Below, piece after piece: positions 57,402 through 64,000 of a DNA stretch of 64,000 nucleotides; position 1 is the first letter of the stretch; each line of letters starts with the position of its first letter. The stretch spans positions 1,699,001 through 1,763,000 of the forward strand of contig NZ_CP040021.1 in NCBI RefSeq assembly GCF_005280275.1. Direction: 5' to 3'. Made by a program: the position numbers and the translations under genes. Below the pieces are notes generated by a model that saw only the letters and a list, made by a program, of their open reading frames with translations, was not told the origin of the DNA and did not search any database. The DNA is from Salinivibrio kushneri. Its GTDB lineage: Bacteria > Pseudomonadota > Gammaproteobacteria > Enterobacterales > Vibrionaceae.

Positions 57402-57795
57402 AAGTGCCTTCCCTTTTGGGGGCAGGCACTTTTATATTTTCCCCTTCTGGGGACAGGCACTTTCCCTTCTGGGGACAGGCACTTTCCCTTCTGGGGACAG
57501 GCACTTTTACCCTTACTAGGACAGGCACCTTAGTCATTAGGCGCCTGTCCCCGATATCTCCTGTCCCCGATATCTCTAATCAATCACTGTCACCAATAAA
57601 GTGTCTGTTCTCACTATCATATTTCCTTATTCCAATTGGGACAGACACTTTTTACCCCCTATCAGGACAGGCGCATCGAAATAAGTGAGCAAACCTCGGA
57701 GCAAATCCCGGTGACTGTCCCATTGGGGGGTTATTGGCGGATCTCAGACGTGCGTCTACTGACACTAATGGACACTAATGTGCCTGTCCTCTGAC
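57402..57795. repeat. Interspersed GGGGACAGGCACTTT repeat region
   Basis: Short repeats in both orientations. Three exact copies of GGGGACAGGCACTTT start at 57449, 57471 and 57493 (22-nt period), with a variant copy before and one after. Inverted copies follow: a 16-nt tandem CCTGTCCCCGATATCT at 57544-57575, AAAGTGTCTGTTCT (57598) facing GGGACAGACACTTTT (57638), and GTGCCTGTCCT at 57780. The pattern resembles the palindromic repeats associated with REP-associated tyrosine transposases; no transposase gene is in the window. GACACTAATG is also directly repeated at 57770-57789. Confidence 0.85.
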
Positions 57796-57965
57796 TGACG
57801 AGCTAAAATCGCTCATTAATAATCCTTGCGAAACAACCTTCATTTCAATCGCAATGCTTCTTGGCAAAAATCCCCTTTTATGTCGGATATAACTCAGAAA
57901 TGCGCGACTTGTCACAACAAAACAACCGATGATTTTTCTTGGTGAAAAATAAGAGCGTTTTGGTG

Positions 57966-58009
57966 TGTGACATGTATCACCCAAAAGAAAAATAACCATA
58001 ACCTAATGA
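57966..58009 (+). promoter_or_regulatory. cbp promoter with CRP site
   Basis: TGTGA-CATGTA-TCACC at 57966-57981 matches the CRP consensus at 9 of 10 positions. TAATGA at 58004-58009 is placed as a -10, giving a start near 58016 and a CRP centre near -42, a class II layout. CRP and ChiS both act at the chitobiose operon promoter in V. cholerae. ChiS sites were not identified. Confidence 0.6.
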
Positions 58010-58031
58010 TTTTAATGCCATTAAAATTCCA

Positions 58032-58101
58032 CCCAAGGTCGTTACCGGTAGTGAGTCGTGATCATCTTTTGAGCGTAACGACCTTTGGGGCTGTTTTTTT
58101 T
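58032..58101 (+). terminator. Leader stem-loop with T8 tract before cbp
   Basis: A 14-bp stem CCCAAGGTCGTTAC / GTAACGACCTT-T-GGG (one bulged T) with a 29-nt loop, then GCTG and eight T. It lies 15-85 nt after the predicted start and ~245 nt before cbp, so it could act as an attenuator or end a short RNA. No ORF is supported in 57796-58346. Confidence 0.55.
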
Positions 58102-58346
58102 AACAAAAATAACGTCAACGTCGTGCTTTTTTACGGTTTTAACGATTATTCACATTGCAGCCTTCGCTTAACTTGGGCTTAGTGAGGGTGTTTGCTGGCC
58201 TAGTACAACAAGTATCCCTTGGGTCATCCCATCCATAATCACAACGTAAGGGTCGGCAACACAGTAAGCTTGAGCTCGTGAAGGTTGTTAGCAACGAGTT
58301 CATCACTATCCATCACGTGAACTGAAAGCAACAGTAAGGAATGGCT

Positions 58347-60035
58347 ATGTTTTCGAGTAACATTAGAATTGCCAGCAAGACCCTACTTGCCTCTGCAATT
58401 ATCGGTGCGCTGAGCGCAAGTGCTGGCGTCAGTGCCGCCGAGCGCAGTGAGCTCACTATCCACCCGAAAGAATTCAATACTTTTGTCCGTAACTTTAACC
58501 CTTTCCTCGGCGCTACCTATCTGCACACCACTACTGACTTTATCTATGAGCCTTTAGTGGTGTTTAACGAAATGAAAGGCAACCAGCCTGTCTTTCGTCT
58601 CGCGAGCGGCTATGAAATGGCGGATGATCTGAAAAGTGTCACCTTCACCCTTCGTAAAGGCGTGAAATGGTCAGACGGTGAAGCCTATACCGCTGATGAT
58701 GTGGTGTATTCGTTTGATTTAGTCAAAAACCACCCTGAATTGGATCAATCTGGCATTAACCAATGGGTTGATGATGTGAAAAAGGTCGACGACTATACCG
58801 TCCGCTTTGAGCTCACTGAGGCAAACTCCAATGTACCCTACGAAATTGTGAAAGTACCTGTGGTACCCGAGCATGTCTGGAAAAATGTTGAAGAGCCTGC
58901 CTCTTACACCAATGAAAATCCGGTAGGCTCTGGTCCCTTCACCACTATCGATACCTTCACCTCTCAGCTCTATATTCAATGTCGTAACCCGTATTATTGG
59001 GATAACGACAACCTCGATGTTGACTGTCTGCGCGTACCACAAATTGCCAATAACGACCAGTTTTTGAGCAAGGTGATCAACAGCGAAATGGACTGGACCT
59101 CATCGTTTATTCCTGACATTGATCGCACCTATGCCGCGGCCAATCCAAACCATCACTATTGGTATCCTGCCGCCGGCACTCAAGCTTTTATGGTCAATTT
59201 TAATGACCCTGATCCTGCCAAGCGTGAAGCGCTGACGAATGTCGACTTCCGTCGCGCATTTTCGATGGCGCTAGACCGTCAAACCATCATTGATATCGCC
59301 TTTTATGGTGGTGGTACGGTGAACGACTTTGCGTCTGGCTTAGGTTATGCCTTTGAGTCTTGGTCCGACGAAGCGGTGCATGAGAAATATCGTCAATACA
59401 ATACATACGATCTAGACGGCGCCGAAGCACTGCTCGCCAAAGCCGGTTTTAAAGATCAAGACGGCGATGGCTTTGTTGAAACCCCGTCAGGCAAATCGTT
59501 TGAGCTCGAGATCCAATCCCCCAATGGCTGGACCGACTTCAACAACACCGTTCAGCTTGCGGTTGAGCAACTTGCCGAGGCCGGTATCAAAGCCAAGGCA
59601 CGTACCCCAGACTTCTCAGTATACCGCCAAGCCATGCTCGAAGCGGATTACGACGTCGCTTACACCAACTACTTCCATGGTGCTGACCCTTATACCTATT
59701 GGAATAGCGCGTATAACTCCAACCTACAGGAAGGGGATGGCATGCCGCGGTTCGCGATGCATTACTACCAAAATGCCGAGCTCGACAAGCTGTTAGACAG
59801 CTTCTACAAAACCGCGGATAAAGCTGAGCAGCTAGAAATTGCCCACCAAATCCAAGCGATTATCGCCAAGGATCAGGTCACCATTCCGGTGCTTTCTGGC
59901 GCACAAATGTATCAATACAACACAACCCGCTTCACCGGTTGGTGGAACGAAGACAATCCGAAAGGTCGCCCCTCTATCTGGGCCGGCATTCCTGAGCGTC
60001 TTCTTCATGTGCTGGACCTTAAGCCCGTTCAGTAA
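58347..60035 (+). CDS. cbp: Chitin-oligosaccharide-binding protein (CBP)
   Basis: A 562-residue periplasmic binding protein of the SBP_bac_5 (OppA/DppA) family with a signal peptide ending near VSAAE. The mature start ERSELTIHPKEFNTFVRNFN and segments such as DFIYEPLVVFNEM and FHGADPYTYWNSAYNS agree very closely with my recollection of V. cholerae CBP, which binds (GlcNAc)n, feeds the ABC transporter and holds ChiS in check until chitin oligosaccharide is present. AAGGA is 6 nt before ATG 58347 but touches ATG 58341, so the former is chosen. Confidence 0.92.
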   Translation: MFSSNIRIASKTLLASAIIGALSASAGVSAAERSELTIHPKEFNTFVRNFNPFLGATYLHTTTDFIYEPLVVFNEMKGNQPVFRLASGYEMADDLKSVTFTLRKGVKWSDGEAYTADDVVYSFDLVKNHPELDQSGINQWVDDVKKVDDYTVRFELTEANSNVPYEIVKVPVVPEHVWKNVEEPASYTNENPVGSGPFTTIDTFTSQLYIQCRNPYYWDNDNLDVDCLRVPQIANNDQFLSKVINSEMDWTSSFIPDIDRTYAAANPNHHYWYPAAGTQAFMVNFNDPDPAKREALTNVDFRRAFSMALDRQTIIDIAFYGGGTVNDFASGLGYAFESWSDEAVHEKYRQYNTYDLDGAEALLAKAGFKDQDGDGFVETPSGKSFELEIQSPNGWTDFNNTVQLAVEQLAEAGIKAKARTPDFSVYRQAMLEADYDVAYTNYFHGADPYTYWNSAYNSNLQEGDGMPRFAMHYYQNAELDKLLDSFYKTADKAEQLEIAHQIQAIIAKDQVTIPVLSGAQMYQYNTTRFTGWWNEDNPKGRPSIWAGIPERLLHVLDLKPVQ

Positions 60036-60118
60036 CCAATATCGGGCGCCTTGCGCGCCCGCTTTTCCTCGATGTTCACACCACGAACATCACCACTTCG
60101 CTGCGTAAGGTGTGGGTT

Positions 60119-61111
60119 ATGGGTTATTTTTTCCGACGGCTAACTTTTTACATGATTGCCCTTTTAGTGGCAGCAACACTTAATTTTATTATTCCTCGAG
60201 CCATGCCCGGTGATCCTGTCACCATGATGTTTGCCAACGCCTCGGTGCAAGTCACCCCAGAGCGGATTGAGGCAATGAAACAACTGCTGGGCTTCGTCGA
60301 TGGCCCACTCTATATGCAGTATTTCACCTACATGAAAAACGTGCTGAGCTGGGATTTAGGCACCTCCATCCAATTTTATCCGCTGTCGGTAAACGAGCTG
60401 CTGGGCAAAGCCTTTGGCTGGTCGCTGTTTCTCGCCGGCAGTGCGGTGCTGCTGTCTTTCTCGTTGGGCTCGATTTTGGGCATTTTTGCCGCTTGGAAGC
60501 GCGGCGGAAAATACGATGCCGTGATCACCCCAGGCATGCTGATTATCCAAGCGGTACCGCAAGTGGTCATTGCGATGCTCGCGCTGTTTATTTTCGCGAT
60601 TGGGTTGAAATGGTTTCCAACCGGATACGCCTACACGCCGGGTGTTACTCCCGACTGGACCAGCTGGACCTTTATTAAAGATGTGGCATATCACGCCGTA
60701 CTCCCGCTTTTTTGTGCCTCCATCATTCAAGTCGGCGGCTTTTTGGTCAACATGCGTAACAACATGATTAACCTGCTTGCGGAAGACTACATCACCATGG
60801 CCCGCGGCAAAGGGTTAAGCGAAAACCGCGTGGTGTTTAACTATGCGGCGCGGAACGCGCTCTTACCCAGTGTCACCGCGCTATCAATGTCGCTAGGTAT
60901 TGCCATCGGGGGCCAACTGATTGTGGAAATCATTTTTAACTATCCCGGCCTTGGCTCAGTGCTGTTGAATGCGATCAACGCGCGTGACTATCAAGTCCTA
61001 CAAGGCCAGCTGCTGATTATGACCTTGTTTATGCTCTCGTTTAACTTAATTGCTGACATGCTGTACGTGGTGCTTGACCCACGCCTGCGAACAGGAGGGA
61101 AAGAATCATGA
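60119..61111 (+). CDS. Chitin-oligosaccharide ABC transporter permease 1
   Basis: A 330-residue OppB/DppB-type permease with six helices. The start MGYFFRRLTFYMIALLVAAT and the C-terminal EAA loop (EDYITMARGKGLSENRVVFN) are typical. It forms the channel for (GlcNAc)2 with the next permease. AAGG lies 8 nt before ATG 60119; an in-frame GTG three codons earlier is not used. The stop codon overlaps the next start (ATGA). Confidence 0.9.
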   Translation: MGYFFRRLTFYMIALLVAATLNFIIPRAMPGDPVTMMFANASVQVTPERIEAMKQLLGFVDGPLYMQYFTYMKNVLSWDLGTSIQFYPLSVNELLGKAFGWSLFLAGSAVLLSFSLGSILGIFAAWKRGGKYDAVITPGMLIIQAVPQVVIAMLALFIFAIGLKWFPTGYAYTPGVTPDWTSWTFIKDVAYHAVLPLFCASIIQVGGFLVNMRNNMINLLAEDYITMARGKGLSENRVVFNYAARNALLPSVTALSMSLGIAIGGQLIVEIIFNYPGLGSVLLNAINARDYQVLQGQLLIMTLFMLSFNLIADMLYVVLDPRLRTGGKES

Positions 61112-62136
61112 AAGATCTCCTCACGCTTATCGTGCGCAACAAAATCGCGCGCGCGGGCTCCATTATTGTCGGCTTATTTATCTTAATGGCGATATTCGCC
61201 CCATTGCTAAGCCAGCATGCACCTGATAAACGCACCGGTAACCCACATGAATACCCAAGCTTTGTGGTTAAAGCCGCACAAGCCAACCCAGACGGCTGGG
61301 TCGCCACCCACTTCGCGGACGACCGTCGCACCCTGCTGATGTCGAAAAAGGCCGAACATGTCCTTGGCACCACTCGTATGGGCCGTGATGTCTGGTCACA
61401 GTTGGTACATGGTGCCCGTGTTTCGTTAGCGGTGGGTTTTGGGGCAGGGATCACCGTGTGTGTGCTCGCCACTTTAATTGGTATTACCGCCGGCTATTTA
61501 GGCGGTTGGGTTGACGATGTGCTCACCGCCGCAATGAACATTATGTTGGTGATCCCGCAATACCCACTCCTGTTCGTGCTCGCCGCGTTTATCGGCGAAG
61601 CTGGACCGCTGACGATCGCCATCATTATTGGCTGTACCTCCTGGGCGTGGGGCGCACGGGTGGTTCGCTCGCAAACCCTTGCCCTGCGCGAAAAAGAGTT
61701 CGTGAAAGCTGCTGAAGTGCTGGGTGAGTCGCGCTTTCGTATCACCTTTGTCGAGATCTTGCCTAACCTCGTGCCCATTGTTGGTGCCAGCTTTATTGGC
61801 TCGGTGATGTATGCCATTGCCATGGAGTCCATTATCTCTTTCTTGGGCCTTGGCGATCCCAACACCATCAGCTGGGGGATCATGCTCTATAACGTACAAA
61901 CCTCGTCATCCATGCTGATCGGCGCTTGGTGGGAGCTGCTCGCGCCTTGTATTGCGCTGACCTTACTGGTGACAGGGCTTGCGTTACTCAACTTCGCGGT
62001 GGATGAAATTGCCAACCCGCAATTACGTGCGCAAAAAGGGATGAAGCGCTGGAAAAAACTCAGCCAACAAGAAAAGAAAGCCCGCGACGAGAATCCCGTT
62101 GCCGAACACATGCTGATCAGTGGAGATAAATCATGA
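61108..62136 (+). CDS. Chitin-oligosaccharide ABC transporter permease 2
   Basis: A 342-residue OppC/DppC-type permease with an N-terminal OppC_N segment (NKIARAGSIIVGLFILMAIF), a ~90-residue periplasmic insert, and the EAA loop (KEFVKAAEVLGESRFRITFV). It overlaps both neighbours by 4 nt (ATGA), so the transporter genes are translationally coupled. Confidence 0.9.
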   Translation: MKDLLTLIVRNKIARAGSIIVGLFILMAIFAPLLSQHAPDKRTGNPHEYPSFVVKAAQANPDGWVATHFADDRRTLLMSKKAEHVLGTTRMGRDVWSQLVHGARVSLAVGFGAGITVCVLATLIGITAGYLGGWVDDVLTAAMNIMLVIPQYPLLFVLAAFIGEAGPLTIAIIIGCTSWAWGARVVRSQTLALREKEFVKAAEVLGESRFRITFVEILPNLVPIVGASFIGSVMYAIAMESIISFLGLGDPNTISWGIMLYNVQTSSSMLIGAWWELLAPCIALTLLVTGLALLNFAVDEIANPQLRAQKGMKRWKKLSQQEKKARDENPVAEHMLISGDKS

Positions 62137-63122
62137 GTCGCACCCCACTTATCTCAATCCGTGACCTGTGCGTGGACTACATTACCGATGCCGGTGATGT
62201 CCGAGCCTGCGATCACGTCAATTTTGACATTGCGCCCGGTGAAGTATTCGGCCTGGCTGGCGAGTCGGGCTGCGGTAAATCCACCGTTGCCTTTTCGCTG
62301 ATGCGTCTGCATAAGCCACCTGCATTTATCACCGGCGGCGAAGTGCTATTTAACGGCGAGAATATCCTCAACTATAGCGATGCCCGCATGCGTGATTTTC
62401 GTTGGCGAGAAATGTCGATGGTGTTTCAAAGCGCCATGAATGCACTCAACCCAGTGCTGACACTCGAAGAACAGTTTTGCGATGTGCTGATGCGCCACAC
62501 CAAACTCACCCGCAAACAAGCAGTCAAGCGGGCGCAAGGCTTGCTGGAAATTGTTGATATTCATCCCAGCCGCCTGACTGATTATCCGCACCAGTTTTCG
62601 GGCGGGATGCGTCAGCGCTTAGTGATAGCTATTGCACTGGCCTTGAACCCGAAAATGATCATCATGGACGAACCCACCACCGCATTAGACGTGGTGGTAC
62701 AGCGTGAGATCTTGCAAAAAATCTATGCGTTAAAAGAAGAGTTTGGCTTTTCGATTCTGTTTATCACCCATGATTTATCGCTCATGGTCGAGTTCTCCGA
62801 CCGGATTGGGATCATGTACTCCGGCGAGCTGATTGAGGTCGCGCCGTCCAAACAAGTACTCACTAATCCCTATCACCCCTACACCGAAGGGCTGGGCAGC
62901 TCATTCCCCTCACTCACCGGACCTAAGCACCAGCTCACGGGGATCCCGGGCAACCCGCTCAACTTGCTCGAAATCCCGACCGGCTGCCGCTTTCAAGCAC
63001 GTTGCGCGCAAGTGCATGAACAGTGTCGAACCACCCAAACCGTGCTACGCCAAATCGAACCGGGCCGGTATTCCAACTGCCATCTATACGACGGCGAGCC
63101 GATCGCCCAACAAAAAGTCTAA
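62133..63122 (+). CDS. Chitin-oligosaccharide ABC transporter ATPase 1
   Basis: A 329-residue OppD/DppD-type ATPase: Walker A GLAGESGCGKSTV, Q-loop VFQSAMNALNP, signature FSGGMRQRL, Walker B MIIMDEPTTALD and the H-loop FITHD. The C-terminal oligopeptide-type extension has Cys residues (GCRFQARCAQVHEQC) that may bind an Fe-S cluster. It overlaps the preceding permease by 4 nt and precedes the second ATPase by 27 nt. Confidence 0.92.
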   Translation: MSRTPLISIRDLCVDYITDAGDVRACDHVNFDIAPGEVFGLAGESGCGKSTVAFSLMRLHKPPAFITGGEVLFNGENILNYSDARMRDFRWREMSMVFQSAMNALNPVLTLEEQFCDVLMRHTKLTRKQAVKRAQGLLEIVDIHPSRLTDYPHQFSGGMRQRLVIAIALALNPKMIIMDEPTTALDVVVQREILQKIYALKEEFGFSILFITHDLSLMVEFSDRIGIMYSGELIEVAPSKQVLTNPYHPYTEGLGSSFPSLTGPKHQLTGIPGNPLNLLEIPTGCRFQARCAQVHEQCRTTQTVLRQIEPGRYSNCHLYDGEPIAQQKV

Positions 63123-63149
63123 TAACGCGCCAATGTGAGGAAGTCAGTG

Positions 63150-64000
63150 ATGAGTACAGGTTTTGGAGAATTGCTGGTTGAAGGGAAAAACGTGGTGAAA
63201 GATTTCCCCATCAACAGCCACGCCCTTAAACAACCCATGATGCGAGCGATCAATGAGGTATCGTTCAAAATGTACAAAGGCCGTGGGCTTGCCGTGGTGG
63301 GGGAATCAGGCTCGGGCAAATCAACCACCGCGAAAATGATCGCAAAAATGTACGCCCCGACCGACGGCTGCATTGAATACCGGGGCCGCGATATTACCAC
63401 CATTAAAAAACGTGATGAGCTAATGCGCTATCGCGAAGGCCTGCAAATGGTCTGGCAAGACCCTTTTGGCTCGCTCAATCCCACGCATAATGTATTTCAC
63501 CATATTGCGCGCCCGTTATTGATCCACAAAAAAGTCGCCAAGCGCGACAAAGCCCAATTGAAAGAACGGGTATTCGAACTGCTCGAGCAAGTAGGCCTCA
63601 CTCCGGCCAAAGAAACGGCGGAAAAATTTCCCCATCAGCTGTCGGGCGGTCAACGTCAGAGGATAAACCTGGCGCGTAACATCGCTGTGGGTGCGGAAGT
63701 GGTACTCGCCGACGAGCCGACCTCGATGCTGGATGTGTCGATTCGTGCCGGTGTACTTAATCTCATGGAAGAGATGAAAGTGGAGAAGCAAATGTCGCTG
63801 CTCTACATCACCCATGACATCGCCACCGCGCGCTACATTGCCGAAGACTTGGCAGTGATGTACGTCGGCCATATGGTTGAATGGGGAGACACCGAAGAGA
63901 TTATTCACCATCCCCAACACCCTTATACCCAGTTGTTGGTCTCGGCGGTGCCCGACCCGAGCAAATCCATTCATGAAGAATTAAAGGGCAACAAGGGTGA
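63150..64000 (+). CDS. Chitin-oligosaccharide ABC transporter ATPase 2, partial
   Basis: The first 283 codons of an OppF/DppF-type ATPase; the frame is open to the window end, so the C terminus is missing. It starts MSTGFGELLVEGKNVVKDFP, with Walker A VGESGSGKST, Q-loop WQDPFGSLNP, signature LSGGQRQR, Walker B VVLADEPTSMLD and H-loop YITHD. AGGAAG lies 7 nt before the ATG at 63150. It pairs with ATPase 1 to drive uptake. Confidence 0.92.
   Translation, partial: MSTGFGELLVEGKNVVKDFPINSHALKQPMMRAINEVSFKMYKGRGLAVVGESGSGKSTTAKMIAKMYAPTDGCIEYRGRDITTIKKRDELMRYREGLQMVWQDPFGSLNPTHNVFHHIARPLLIHKKVAKRDKAQLKERVFELLEQVGLTPAKETAEKFPHQLSGGQRQRINLARNIAVGAEVVLADEPTSMLDVSIRAGVLNLMEEMKVEKQMSLLYITHDIATARYIAEDLAVMYVGHMVEWGDTEEIIHHPQHPYTQLLVSAVPDPSKSIHEELKGNKG

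Noticed and set aside
57404-57688. 94-codon ORF across the GGGGACAGGCACTTT repeats
   Set aside because: It is a translation of tandem repeats, with no ribosome site and no conserved domain.
57402-57795. CRISPR array
   Set aside because: Repeats are 15-22 nt, directly abutting or in both orientations, without uniform spacers, and no cas genes are near.

Overview
The window looks like a chromosomal segment from a marine or halophilic member of the Vibrionaceae. The basis is gene content and order: the fab cluster from yceD and rpmF through fabF, mltG, tmk, holB and ptsG; rluC divergent from rne; a vibriolysin-group M28 aminopeptidase with a C-terminal PPC domain; and a ChiS-type hybrid kinase followed by the chitin-oligosaccharide ABC transporter operon. 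The genus cannot be fixed from the sequence alone.

Layout. 0-5 kb: tail of a BCCT osmolyte transporter and the anaerobic glycerol-3-phosphate dehydrogenase operon glpACB (minus strand). 5-9.5 kb: DUF1275 and Bax genes, an RstA/RstB-like two-component system and a divergent outer-membrane barrel. 9.8-15.2 kb: MFS exporter, sterol-desaturase-family membrane enzyme, tRNA-Ser, HopJ-like protein, CtlX-like hydrolase, and a GAF-GGDEF protein with a broken GGDEF motif. 15.2-16.2 kb: tRNA array (Cys, three initiator Met, three Gly) built from a tandem 328-bp duplication that carries truncated tRNA-fMet ends. 16.5-25.9 kb: secreted aminopeptidase, two 2-oxoglutarate/Fe(II) oxygenases, a divergent polyamine pair (PuuB-like oxidase and PotD-like binding protein), ltaE and a large Lon-like protease. 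26-30.4 kb: feoABC, a Fic protein with a possible small partner, and a second tRNA array (Cys, fMet, Gly, Leu). 30.6-36.2 kb: TfoX/TfoY-family regulator, LON-N-domain protein, HDOD protein, lysO, ptsG and a 0.6-kb gene-free stretch with a perfect FNR box. 36.2-46.8 kb: long minus-strand core operon run. 47-53.7 kb: maf-family gene, two small minus-strand ORFs, HAD phosphatase, rluC and rne. 54-64 kb: chiS, an interspersed-repeat region, then cbp and the ABC transporter genes; the last ATPase gene runs off the window.

How it works together. glpACB and feoABC carry upstream sites suited to anaerobic, carbon and iron control. The right end is a chitin-sensing and uptake module: ChiS is known in Vibrio to sense chitin oligosaccharides with the binding protein CBP and to activate the transporter operon, and a TfoX/TfoY-family regulator 23 kb away fits the same lifestyle. 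Most of the window is conserved housekeeping DNA. The less ordinary material is in the tRNA duplication, the chiS-cbp intergenic region, the small ORFs near 29.7 and 48 kb, and several leader structures.
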